From DASRTE01 sp035316885 (lineage in GTDB: Bacteria; Actinomycetota; Actinomycetes; Jiangellales; Jiangellaceae): a stretch of DNA of 14,942 nucleotides. The translations under genes and the position numbers were made by a program. Position 1 is the first letter of the stretch. Every line of letters starts with the position of its first letter. Positions 1 to 7,545 of the stretch are shown here, in pieces. The stretch spans positions 1 to 14,942 of the forward strand of contig DATHII010000325.1 of the NCBI GenBank assembly GCA_035316885.1. Reading direction: 5' to 3'. The notes beneath the pieces are model-generated. The model saw nothing but the letters and a program-made list of their open reading frames with translations, was not told where the DNA came from and did not search any database.

Positions 1-629
1 TGAATGTCCGCGTTCTCGTGGTCGCCGCCGTGTGCGTTTTGGTGCTGGGCCTCGCGATCGCCGCGCTCCGGACGCTCCGGGGCCCGGCATTCTTCCCGCT
101 GAGGGCGCTGGCGACCGTCTACACGGACCTGTTCCGCGGCATGCCGCTGATCATCGTCCTCTACCTCATCGGGTTCGGTGTACCGCGGCTGCCGCTGCAG
201 GGCGTTCCGACCTCACCGGTCATTCTGGGAACCGTCGCATTGGTGCTGACGTACTCGGCCTACGTCGCGGAGGTGTTCCGCGCCGGCATCGAGTCGGTGC
301 ACCCGTCGCAACAAGCGGCGGCCCGGTCGCTCGGGCTCTCGTACCGCCAGAGCATGCGCCTGGTCGTCCTCCCCCAGGCCGTCCGTCGGGTCACGCCGCC
401 GCTGCTCAACGACTTCGTGGCGATGCAGAAGGACGTCGGCCTGATCTCGGTCCTGGGGGCGGTGGACGCGGTGCGAGCCGCCCAGATCGAGTCGGCCGGG
501 CTCTTCGACTTCACGCCCTACGTCGTCGCCGGACTGCTGTTCGTGCTGCTCGCGGTGCCGTCTGCTCGGGTGGCCGATTGGTTCGCGGCCCGGGCGGTCC
601 GCCGCGAGCAGGCGGGAGCCGTCCTGTGA
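1..629 (+). CDS. Polar amino-acid ABC transporter permease (HisM/GlnP type), 5' truncated by window
   Basis: This is the inner-membrane subunit of a polar amino-acid importer that moves substrate from a binding protein across the membrane, driven by the ATPase encoded next. The frame is already open at base 3 and runs to TGA at 627-629, so about 209 C-terminal residues are visible and the N-terminus lies outside the window. Family hallmarks are visible: the FRGMPLIIVLYL segment, then TYSAYVAEVFRAGIESV and the EAA-type cytoplasmic loop (HPSQQAAARSLGLSYRQ, then LPQAVRR), which docks on the ATPase. Hydrophobic stretches lie at the start, around FRGMPLIIVLYLIGFGVP, around SPVILGTVALVLTYSA, near VGLISVLGAV and near the C-terminus. 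No lesion is visible here, unlike the ATPase gene, which overlaps its stop by 4 bp (GTGA). The substrate cannot be read from the permease; Glu/Gln/Arg/His are the usual ones. Confidence 0.9.
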   Translation, partial: NVRVLVVAAVCVLVLGLAIAALRTLRGPAFFPLRALATVYTDLFRGMPLIIVLYLIGFGVPRLPLQGVPTSPVILGTVALVLTYSAYVAEVFRAGIESVHPSQQAAARSLGLSYRQSMRLVVLPQAVRRVTPPLLNDFVAMQKDVGLISVLGAVDAVRAAQIESAGLFDFTPYVVAGLLFVLLAVPSARVADWFAARAVRREQAGAVL

Positions 630-1400
630 GCGTGCTGTCCTGCGAGAACGTGACAAAGAAGTTCGGCGACGACGTCGTGCTCGACGGCGTGACAAAGAAG
701 TTCGGCGACGACGTCGTGCTCGACGGCGTCGACGTGACGGTGGACGAGCATCAGGTCGTCGCGCTGATCGGAGCGTCCGGGTCGGGCAAGTCGACGCTTC
801 TGCGGTGCATCAACCTGCTCGAGACCGTCGACGACGGCGTGATCACCCTCGACGGCCGCGACATCACCGACCCGCGCGTCGATCCCGATGAGGTGCGCCG
901 ACGAATCGGGGTGGTGTTCCAGGCGTACAACTTGTTTCCCCACATGAGCGTGCTCGACAACGCGACGCTTGCGCCGCGCGTGGTCCACGGGCGGTCACGG
1001 GAAGAGACGGAAGAGAAGGCGCGGGCTCTGCTCAGACGCGTGGGCCTGGAGGAGAAGGCACGGGAGTACCCCGACCGGCTCTCGGGTGGCCAGCAGCAGC
1101 GATCGTGCGTGCACTTGCCTACGATCCGCGGCTATTGCCGCTGGACGAGGTGCCCAGTGCCCTCGATCCGGAGTTGGTCGGCGAGGTGCTCCGGATCGTC
1201 CGCGACCTCGCCGAGCAGGGCATGACCATCCTCATGGCCACGCACGAGATGGGGTTCGCTCGGCAGGTCGCCCACCGGGTCTGCTTCCTCGACGGCGGCG
1301 TGGTCCTCGAGGAGGGGCCCCCGAGCAGGTGCTCGCCAACCCGGTGGAACCCCGCACCCGGCAGTTCCTGTCACGGGTCATCGATGCCGGACGGCTCTGA
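626..1400 (+). pseudogene. Frameshifted polar amino-acid ABC transporter ATP-binding protein (GlnQ/HisP type)
   Basis: This is the remains of the ATPase partner of the upstream permease. It starts at GTG 626, overlapping the permease stop by 4 bp. Walker A (GASGSGKST), the Q-loop (VVFQAYNLFPHMSV) and the signature LSGGQQQR read in the first frame. Just after the signature, near 1101, the frame changes: VRALAYDPRLL, Walker B, SALDPELVGEVL and the H-loop (MATHEMGFARQ) lie in a second frame. Comparison with the usual RVAIVRAL sequence indicates about 7 missing bases. A second shift in the G4C5 run at 1314-1322 moves the C-terminus (EQVLANP...RQFLSRVIDAGRL) to a third frame, ending at TGA 1398-1400. 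Walker B reads LLPLDEVPSALDP, where related ATPases usually have LLLDEVTSALDP, so two positions are proline. A 39-bp tandem duplication lies near the start. The first frame alone stops at 1225 without Walker B. It is non-functional unless these are sequencing errors. Confidence 0.85.
650..727 (+). repeat. Perfect in-frame 39-bp tandem duplication
   Basis: Two identical 39-base units lie head to tail, 650-688 and 689-727, each encoding VTKKFGDDVVLDG. They sit in the N-terminal beta-strand region of the ABC ATPase, just ahead of Walker A. Related ATPases have this segment once (VTKKFGDDVVLDGVDVTV), so the second copy inserts 13 extra residues without changing the frame. The lack of any mismatch points to a recent slippage or duplication event, or an assembly error. 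Confidence 0.95.
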
Positions 1401-1517
1401 GCGCGGGACGCGCTCCAGGTACCTGCGCACACACCGCAGCGTCCTGCCGATCTCGGGTTCGGAGGTGTCGATCTCGTGCAGCGGCTGGACCGGGATCGGG
1501 ATACGTACGGGCCACAA
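1371..1517 (-). CDS. Doubtful 48-residue hypothetical ORF in the gap downstream of purB
   Basis: The 223-base gap between the ATPase pseudogene and purB has no convincing gene. The best candidate is a minus-strand ORF from TTG 1517 (GTG at 1515 lies out of frame) to TGA 1371, preceded by AAGGAG (1527-1522) 4 nt upstream. It encodes a short hydrophilic peptide containing PIPVQPLHEIDTSEPEIG and RCVRRYLERVP. About 42 of its 48 codons end in G or C, as in real genes here. A second coding-looking stretch starts at ATG 1576 (MIIVDGVEAVL) in another frame, so the two could be pieces of one broken gene. The last 30 bases overlap the antisense 3' end of the pseudogene. I recognise no family, and chance in high-GC DNA is a real alternative. 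Confidence 0.22.
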   Translation of the reverse strand: MWPVRIPIPVQPLHEIDTSEPEIGRTLRCVRRYLERVPRSEPSGIDDP

Positions 1518-1623
1518 TGAGCTCCTTGCGTATCCCGACTCCGAAGGACCGCCTCCACCCCATCGACGATGATCATCGCCGGGAGACCGCGAACGCCGGC
1601 ATCGGCTGGCGGCGAGGCGGGGG

Positions 1624-3054
1624 CTAGAGGATCGGCGCCGGAGTGTACGCAACCGCTGCCGGGTGGTCGGCGGCGAGCTTCTCGACCCGGCGGACGACCT
1701 CCGCGACCTGCGCGGCAGCAGCGCCGGTGAACGCCAGCGGCTCGCGCACGAGGTCGTCGAGGTTCGGGTGATCGAATCCGAGCCGAGGATCTCGCGCCAG
1801 CCTTTCGAGCAGGTCGTTCATGGTGTCCCCGCCGCGCAGACCCAGCGCGACGTCGACAGCGTGCTTCTTGATCACCTCGTGTGCGGTTTCCCGGCCGACA
1901 CCGTTCCGGACGGCCGCCATGAGCACCTTCGTGGTCGCGAGGAAGGGGAGGTAACGGTCGAGCTCGCGGGCGATGACCGCGGGGTAGGCGCCGAACTCGT
2001 CGAGCACCGTCAGAAACGTCTCGAACAGCCCGTCCACGGCGAAGAACCCCCCGGGCAGTGCGACCCGGCGGACCACTGAGCACGACACGTCGCCCTCGTT
2101 CCACTGGGCGCCGGCGAGCTCGGCGCCCATCGAGGCGTACCCGCGTAGCACCACCGCAAGGCCGTTGACGCGTTCGCAGGAACGCGTGTTCATCTTGTGC
2201 GGCATGGCGGACGAGCCGACCTGACCGGGCTTGAACCCCTCGGTGACCAGCTCGTGACCGGCCATCAGCCGGATCGTTGTCGCGAGGCTCGACGGCCCCG
2301 CGGCAACCTGCAGCAGTGCGGACAGGACGTCGTGGTCGAGCGAGCGCGGGTAGACCTGGCCCACGCTGGTGAGAACCCGGTCGAAGCCGAGGTGGCGCGC
2401 CACTCGGCGTTCGAGCTCGGCCAACCGCTCGTGGTCGCCGCCGAGCACGTCGAGCATGTCCTGCGCGGTGCCCACCGGTCCCTTGATGCCGCGCAATGGG
2501 TAGCGGTCGATCAGGGTGTCGAGCCGGTCGTAGGCGACGATGAGCTCGTCGGCGGCGGACGCGAACCGCTTGCCCAGTGTGGTGGCCTGGGCCGCGACGT
2601 TGTGGGTCCGGCCAGTCACGACCAGTTCGGCGTTCTCAGCGGCCAGCCGGGCCAGCCGGGCCAGCGCCGCGACGCAGCGGTCGCGCACAAGCTCGAGCGA
2701 GCGGCGGATCTGCAGCTGCTCGACATTCTCGGTCAGGTCGCGGCTGGTCATGCCCTTGTGCACGTTCTGGTGGCCGGCGAGGGCGTTGAACTCCTCGATC
2801 CGCGCCTTCACGTCGTGCCGGGTGACCAGCTCGCGCGCCGCAATGCTCGCCAGGTCGACGTCGGTGACGACCGCCTCGTACGCCTCCACAGCGGCGTCGG
2901 AGACTGGTACGCCGAGGTCCCGTTGGGCACGCAGGACCGCGAGCCAGAGTTGCCGCTCGAGCACCACCCTGTACGCCGGCGACCACAGCCGCGCCATCTC
3001 GACCGACGCATAGCGGGCGGCGAGAACGTCGGGGATCACGGTCTCGTCGGGCAC
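1624..3054 (-). CDS. purB: Adenylosuccinate lyase
   Basis: PurB is a cytoplasmic homotetrameric lyase of the fumarase/aspartase superfamily. It removes fumarate from SAICAR and from adenylosuccinate, so it serves both IMP synthesis and the last step to AMP. From the chosen start the protein has 476 residues, normal for actinobacterial PurB. Visible motifs are RHDVKARIEEFNALAGH (about residues 79-95), KGMTSRDLTENVEQLQIRR (about 100-118), GRTHNVAAQATTLGKRFAS (about 148-166), the superfamily signature GSSAMPHKMNTRSCERVNGL (about 280-299) and AGAQWNEGDVSCSVVRR. The start is GTG 3054 (VPDETVIPDVLAARYAS...); a longer reading from 3111 adds 19 residues unlike the family, and GTG 3039 (MIPDVLA) is a shorter alternative. 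It lies 67 nt after purD on the same strand, probably co-transcribed. No strong Shine-Dalgarno is visible. Confidence 0.97.
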   Translation of the reverse strand: MPDETVIPDVLAARYASVEMARLWSPAYRVVLERQLWLAVLRAQRDLGVPVSDAAVEAYEAVVTDVDLASIAARELVTRHDVKARIEEFNALAGHQNVHKGMTSRDLTENVEQLQIRRSLELVRDRCVAALARLARLAAENAELVVTGRTHNVAAQATTLGKRFASAADELIVAYDRLDTLIDRYPLRGIKGPVGTAQDMLDVLGGDHERLAELERRVARHLGFDRVLTSVGQVYPRSLDHDVLSALLQVAAGPSSLATTIRLMAGHELVTEGFKPGQVGSSAMPHKMNTRSCERVNGLAVVLRGYASMGAELAGAQWNEGDVSCSVVRRVALPGGFFAVDGLFETFLTVLDEFGAYPAVIARELDRYLPFLATTKVLMAAVRNGVGRETAHEVIKKHAVDVALGLRGGDTMNDLLERLARDPRLGFDHPNLDDLVREPLAFTGAAAAQVAEVVRRVEKLAADHPAAVAYTPAPIL

Positions 3055-3121
3055 CCCGCCAGTGTCCCACCGCAGGGTCGGGGAACAGCCGGCGCGAGGG
3101 CGCGCGTCCACGCCGGCCGGC

Positions 3122-4402
3122 TCAGGGCAGCTGGAGGGCGGGCACCCGGACCTCGTCGCGCACGGCGGCCTCGGCGATATCGGTGCGGTGGTGGCTTCCG
3201 TCGAGACCGATCCTGCCGACCGCTTCGTAGGCCCGTGAGCGCGCGAGCGCCAGGTCGTCGCCCACCGCCGTCACTGACAACACACGACCTCCGCTGCTGA
3301 CGAGGCCGCCGGACGAGTCGCGCCGCGTGCCGGCATGGAGGATCTCGACACCGTCGACGGCTGCGGCCGCATCGATCCCCACGATCGCATCGCCGCTGCG
3401 CGGCGCCTGCGGATATCCGGCAGCGGCGACGACGACGGTCACCGCCCCCCCGGCCCGCCAACGCAGCGGCGAATGGTCGCGCAGCGAGCCGGTGGCGGCC
3501 GCCGACAGCAGGCTGCCCAGGGGCGAGGTGAGCAACGAGAGGACGGACTGCGTCTCCGGGTCGCCGAAGCGCGCGTTGAACTCGACGACCCGCAGGCCGT
3601 GCGAGGTCAGCGCGAGGCCGACGTACAGCACGCCGCTATAAGGCGTGCCTCGGCGGCGCATCTCTGCGACGGTCGGCTCGACCACACGGGCAAGGACGTC
3701 CTCGACCAGGTCGGTGGGCGTCCACGGCAGCGGCGCGTAGGCGCCCATGCCGCCCGTGTTCGGGCCGGTGTCGCCGTCGTGGGCCCGCTTGAAATCTTGC
3801 GCCGGCATCAGCGGGACGACCGACTCACCGTCGGTGAGGCAGAACAGCGACACCTCGGGACCGTCGAGGTACTCCTCCACCACCACCCTCCCGCAGGCCG
3901 CCGCGTGGGTGACCGCCGCAATGCGGTCGTCAGTGACGACCACGCCCTTGCCCGCAGCGAGGCCGTCGTTCTTGACCACGTAGGGAACGCCGAAGCGGTC
4001 CAGTGCGTCCTCCGCCTGCGCCGGCGTGTCACAGACGACGGCCATTGCGGTCGGAACCTCGGCGACGGCCATCACCTCCTTGGCGAAGGCCTTGGACCCC
4101 TCGAGCCGGGCTGCCAGGGCGGAGGGCCCGAAGCACGCGATGTCCCTGGCCCGGACGGCGTCCGCGACACCCGCCACCAGTGGCGCCTCCGGGCCAACGA
4201 TCACGAGGTCGACACCGAGCCGTCCCGCGAGATCGGCCACGACGAGCGGCTTGGCCATGTCGACGGGATGTGATGCGGCCACGTCGCCGGCGATCCCGGC
4301 GTTGCCTGGTGCGGCGTGAACTTCGGAGACACCGGTGTCGCGGACCAGGCCGCGGACGAGCGCGTGCTCACGCGCGCCGGAGCCGACGACGAGAACCTTC
4401 AC
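3122..4402 (-). CDS. purD: Phosphoribosylamine-glycine ligase (GAR synthetase)
   Basis: PurD is an ATP-grasp enzyme that joins glycine to 5-phosphoribosylamine, the second step of de novo purine synthesis. Its 426 residues match the usual length (about 420-430). Motifs visible are the N-terminal GSGAREHAL (residues 7-15), the ATP-grasp lysine/glycine segment KNDGLAAGKGVVV (144-156), EEYLDGPEVSLF (176-187), DTGPNTGGMGAY (211-222) and the metal-binding EFNARFGDPETQ (274-285), followed by the C-terminal GARS domain. The start is GTG 4402, giving the canonical MKVLVVGSGAREHAL. It has no Shine-Dalgarno but follows TAGGCT by 8 nt, which fits a leaderless transcript. purB lies downstream in the same direction, and the esterase gene is divergent on the other side. 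Confidence 0.98.
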   Translation of the reverse strand: MKVLVVGSGAREHALVRGLVRDTGVSEVHAAPGNAGIAGDVAASHPVDMAKPLVVADLAGRLGVDLVIVGPEAPLVAGVADAVRARDIACFGPSALAARLEGSKAFAKEVMAVAEVPTAMAVVCDTPAQAEDALDRFGVPYVVKNDGLAAGKGVVVTDDRIAAVTHAAACGRVVVEEYLDGPEVSLFCLTDGESVVPLMPAQDFKRAHDGDTGPNTGGMGAYAPLPWTPTDLVEDVLARVVEPTVAEMRRRGTPYSGVLYVGLALTSHGLRVVEFNARFGDPETQSVLSLLTSPLGSLLSAAATGSLRDHSPLRWRAGGAVTVVVAAAGYPQAPRSGDAIVGIDAAAAVDGVEILHAGTRRDSSGGLVSSGGRVLSVTAVGDDLALARSRAYEAVGRIGLDGSHHRTDIAEAAVRDEVRVPALQLP

Positions 4403-4410
4403 GGACGCCG

Positions 4411-4416
4411 AGCCTA
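4411..4416 (-). promoter_or_regulatory. -10 element of a probable leaderless promoter for purD
   Basis: On the minus strand TAGGCT is followed by 8 nt and then the purD GTG at 4402. This is the TANNNT consensus of actinobacterial vegetative promoters, placed so that transcription would begin at or next to the start codon. No convincing -35 box is visible. Three other genes in the window show the same arrangement. Confidence 0.55.
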
Positions 4417-4455
4417 TGGCTTCGCCGGGTGGGGCGCCGGCAACGGTGACCGCCG

Positions 4456-4461
4456 TAGTCT
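4456..4461 (+). promoter_or_regulatory. -10 element of a probable leaderless promoter for the esterase gene
   Basis: TAGTCT is followed by 7 nt (GAGCGCC) and then GTG 4469, which is in frame with the esterase. The spacing places the transcription start on the G of GTG. It supports GTG 4469 over ATG 4493. It lies only 39 bp from the oppositely oriented purD -10 element. Confidence 0.5.
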
Positions 4462-4468
4462 GAGCGCC

Positions 4469-5335
4469 GTGGATCTCGCTGCGACCTCCACCATGCAGCG
4501 GCGCGCACGCGGCCTGTGGTCCCTCGTGGTAGCTGTCGCCTTCATCGTTGGTGCGTGTGGAGGGTCAGCGGACGAGGCGTCCCCCGGCGTCACCACGCCA
4601 GCCTCGCCAATGCCGACCCTGACGGCCGTCCCGTCGCCGCCCGCTCCGGGCAGCTACGCGCTCACTCTCAACCACGGCGGCAATGAGCGCAGCTATCTCC
4701 TCCATGTACCTGAGGGCTACGACACTTCAGCACAGCCTCCGCTCGTGCTTGCCTTCCACGGCAGGCCATCGACTCCGCGTGAGATGGAGCTGCTCAGCGG
4801 CTTGTCGGAGAAGGCCGATCAGGAAGGCTTCGTCGGGGCGTTGATCGACGAGATTACGAACGCTTGGGGCGCTGACCCCGAGCGGGTCTACGCGACAGGC
4901 ATGTCCAACGGCGCACAGATGGTCTATCGGTTGGCAGCAGAGATGGGCGGCCGGCTCGCAGCTATCGCACCGGTTAGCGGCGCTCCCGTGAACCCGAGTC
5001 AGATCGGCCCAGCCACGCCGGTTTCGTTGATCACCTTCACCGGTACAGCCGACGGGGTGGCGATCCCCGCGGCCGAGGGGCTCGACACCTGGCGACAGCG
5101 GGCCGGGTGCCCCGATCCCTCTCTGCGGACCCAGGATGACGGCAACGGTACGGCGGAGATCGCCACGTCGGCGTGTGACGACGGCACCGAGGTGGTGTGG
5201 TACTCGATCACCGACATGGGCCATTTCTGGCCGGGGGGTGAACGAGGTGTCGCCGCGGATCCCACGGCGCCGGTCAATGCAACCGAAGTGATCTGGGACT
5301 TCTTCGACCAACATCCGAGCGCCGGCACCTCGTAG
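4469..5335 (+). CDS. LpqC-like secreted esterase lipoprotein (PHB depolymerase/feruloyl esterase family), internally shortened
   Basis: This is an alpha/beta-hydrolase lipoprotein of the LpqC/polyhydroxybutyrate-depolymerase-like family, expected to act outside the membrane on an unknown ester. From GTG 4469 it has 288 residues. The signal peptide has an RRARG charged region, a hydrophobic core and the lipobox VGAC with Cys30, then a Pro/Thr/Ser-rich linker to about residue 60. The catalytic domain shows RSYLLHVPEGYD, LVLAFHGRP, the nucleophile elbow GMSNG (Ser146), Asp195 in GTADG and His252 in GHFWPGG, a complete Ser-Asp-His set. Two stretches appear missing against the remembered family pattern: the YPDG...WNAG...CCG...VDDVGFV segment after EGFV, and part of the loop after GTAD. 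Whether it still folds is uncertain. ATG 4493 is an alternative start giving a cleaner signal peptide. It converges on the MMPL gene, 18 bp away. Confidence 0.88.
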   Translation: MDLAATSTMQRRARGLWSLVVAVAFIVGACGGSADEASPGVTTPASPMPTLTAVPSPPAPGSYALTLNHGGNERSYLLHVPEGYDTSAQPPLVLAFHGRPSTPREMELLSGLSEKADQEGFVGALIDEITNAWGADPERVYATGMSNGAQMVYRLAAEMGGRLAAIAPVSGAPVNPSQIGPATPVSLITFTGTADGVAIPAAEGLDTWRQRAGCPDPSLRTQDDGNGTAEIATSACDDGTEVVWYSITDMGHFWPGGERGVAADPTAPVNATEVIWDFFDQHPSAGTS

Positions 5336-5353
5336 CGTCCTCGGCCCGTCGGC

Positions 5354-7498
5354 TCAGGTCTCGGCCAGGCCGACCCGGGCGTGCAGACGCCGCAGGCCCG
5401 CCGGCGCGTACCACGAAGCCGGGCCGAGTATCCGCATGGAGGCGGGCACCAGAATCCCGCGCACGAGAGTGGCGTCGATGAGGATCGCGAGACCGGCGCC
5501 CAGCCCGAACAACTGCAGGAAGCTCACCTGGCTGGTGCCGAATGCGAAGAACGAGACGGCGATCAGGGCGGCTGCGGTACTGACGATCCGACCGGTGTGT
5601 GCGAGGCCGTGGACGGTGGCCTCCTCGATACTCGCGCCGGCGTCGATGCGCTCCTTGATCCGGCTGATCACGAACACCTCGTAGTCCATCGACAGCCCGA
5701 AGGCGATGCAGAAGAGCAGCACCAGCATCGACATGTCGAGAGGCTGTGGCGTGAACCCGAGCAGGGACGATCCGAAGCCCTCCTGGAACACCAGAACCAT
5801 GATCCCGAGCGTCGCTCCCAGGGTCAGCATGTTGCTGATCAGCGCTCGCACCGGCTGGACGATGCTACCGGTGAAGAGGAAGAGCACGACGAACGTGGTG
5901 AGCGCGATCAGGCCCGCCGCCAGCGGCAGCCGGTCGGCGACGGCGTCCAGGCTGTCGGCCAGCGTCGCGCTGGCGCCACCGACGAGCGCGCCGACCCCGG
6001 CCGGTGCCGCGAGATCCCGGACGTCGGCGACGAGGTCCTTCGCCGCCTCGGACTTGGCGTCCACAGCGGTGACCACCGACAGGTGCTGCGCCGAGGCGGT
6101 GCCCCGCGACGGGTCGGCCGGACTCCCCTCCACCGGACGGCCGGATGCGAACATCCCCGCGCTGGTGTCGACGCGCTCCACCGACGGCAGGCTCGACAGC
6201 TCCGCTGCATATGCCGACAGTGGTTCCGCACCCACCGCTCCCGTCGTCACGACGTCGACGGCCGTCGTCTCGTTGCCCGCGAAGCCGGTCCGGAGCGCGT
6301 CGCCGACCTGGCGACTCGCCGCGCTCGTCGGCAGCACCCGGTCGTCGGGGGTGCCGAACGTGACCTGGAGCAGCGGTACTGACGCGGCGAGGAGCAATGC
6401 GACTACCGGCCCAGCGGCCACGAGCGGACGGCGCATGGCTGCCGCCGCCAGCCGGCCCCAGAAGGGCGCCGATGCCGCAGGGGACCGCCGCAGCCAGGGC
6501 AGCCGGCCGGCGTTGACCCGCGGACCCAAGACGGCGAGCAGTGCCGGGAGGACGACCAATGCACCGGCGACTGCGATCGCCACCACACCGATGCCCGCGT
6601 AGGCGAACGACCGCAGGAAGTACAGCGGGAAGAGCAGCAGCGCCGCCAGTGCTGCCGCGACGGCCAGGCCACTGAACACGATCGTGCGCCCGGCGGTTTC
6701 GACGGTGCGCACGACCGCGTCCGGAACCGCACGGCCACCGGCGAGCTCCTCGCGGTATCGGCTGACCATGAGCAAGGCGTAGTCGATCGCAAGTCCCAAG
6801 CCGAGTGCCGTCGTGAGGTTCACTGCGTAGATCGACACGTCGGTGACCGACCCGAAGAGCGACAGCTCGCCGAACGTGCCGAGGATCGCGATGGTTCCAA
6901 CAGCGAGCGGCAGCAGCGCGGCCACAACGCTGCCGAATGCGACGACCAGCAGGGCGAGGATCACCGGAACCGCGATGCTCTCGGCAACGGCGAGGTCCTG
7001 CCCCACCTGACCGTTGATGTCCTCATCCACAGCGGCCGGACCTCCGACGGTCACCTCCAGCGGGCCGTTCGCCCCTGCATAGCGATCGGTGACGGCATCG
7101 ACCTCGTCGTCGGCCAGGTGAGCCACCACGAGTGCCTCGGCGCCGTCCTGCGAGCGCAGCGACGCAGCACCGGTCTCCCAGTACGACATCACCTGCGCAA
7201 GATCGGCGTCGCGATTCAGCCGATCGGTGAGCCGGGCACCGGCTGCCACCGCATCGGGGCTGTCGACGTCGCCAGACTCCGCCCGGACGAGGAGAACCAG
7301 GTCGGCGCGGCCGCCGAACTCGGAGCTGATGAGTTCGGCTGCCCTGGTCGACTCGGCCTCAGGATCCTCGAAGCCGCCCGACTGCAGCTTGCCGAAGGCA
7401 CCGAAGCCGACGAACCCGACGCCGAGCAGGACGACAACGGATGCCGCCAGCACCAGCCTGGCGCGGCGGACGACGAATGCCGCGAGATTTCCGAGCAT
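5354..7498 (-). CDS. MMPL-family RND transporter
   Basis: This is a membrane transporter of the MMPL branch of the RND superfamily (YdfJ/MmpL-like), a proton-driven exporter of lipids or hydrophobic compounds. At 714 residues it has the normal length and a duplicated layout: TM1 (about residues 12-34), an extracytoplasmic domain (about 37-168), a five-helix bundle (about 169-325), TM7 (about 357-377), a second extracytoplasmic domain (about 380-520) and a final helix bundle. Both proton-relay Asp-Tyr pairs are present: GLGLAIDYALLMVSRYREE (Asp239-Tyr240) and AFGLSMDYEVFVISRIKER (Asp605-Tyr606). The start is ATG 7498, 7 nt after AAGGAG (7511-7506). It is divergent from a TetR gene with a palindromic operator between them, so expression is probably induced when TetR is released by a ligand. 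The substrate is unknown; a drug or lipid are both possible. Confidence 0.95.
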   Translation of the reverse strand: MLGNLAAFVVRRARLVLAASVVVLLGVGFVGFGAFGKLQSGGFEDPEAESTRAAELISSEFGGRADLVLLVRAESGDVDSPDAVAAGARLTDRLNRDADLAQVMSYWETGAASLRSQDGAEALVVAHLADDEVDAVTDRYAGANGPLEVTVGGPAAVDEDINGQVGQDLAVAESIAVPVILALLVVAFGSVVAALLPLAVGTIAILGTFGELSLFGSVTDVSIYAVNLTTALGLGLAIDYALLMVSRYREELAGGRAVPDAVVRTVETAGRTIVFSGLAVAAALAALLLFPLYFLRSFAYAGIGVVAIAVAGALVVLPALLAVLGPRVNAGRLPWLRRSPAASAPFWGRLAAAAMRRPLVAAGPVVALLLAASVPLLQVTFGTPDDRVLPTSAASRQVGDALRTGFAGNETTAVDVVTTGAVGAEPLSAYAAELSSLPSVERVDTSAGMFASGRPVEGSPADPSRGTASAQHLSVVTAVDAKSEAAKDLVADVRDLAAPAGVGALVGGASATLADSLDAVADRLPLAAGLIALTTFVVLFLFTGSIVQPVRALISNMLTLGATLGIMVLVFQEGFGSSLLGFTPQPLDMSMLVLLFCIAFGLSMDYEVFVISRIKERIDAGASIEEATVHGLAHTGRIVSTAAALIAVSFFAFGTSQVSFLQLFGLGAGLAILIDATLVRGILVPASMRILGPASWYAPAGLRRLHARVGLAET

Positions 7499-7545
7499 GA
7501 CCGCTCTCCTTCACGTTGCGGCACGGAGTGGCGCGGCCCCGGCCT

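Noticed and set aside
2197..3300. Long plus-strand open frame opposite purB and purD
   Set aside because: It is antisense to two certain genes, its protein is rich in Arg/Gly/His/Val with no domain, and it mirrors the high-GC codon pattern of the opposite strand.
3335..4273. Long plus-strand open frame opposite purD
   Set aside because: It is a shadow of the PurD reading frame with no recognisable motif or start signal.
5381..6602. Two long plus-strand frames opposite the MMPL gene
   Set aside because: Their low-complexity, Arg/Ala/Asp/Gln-rich translations are typical of antisense frames; MMPL is complete with both Asp-Tyr motifs.
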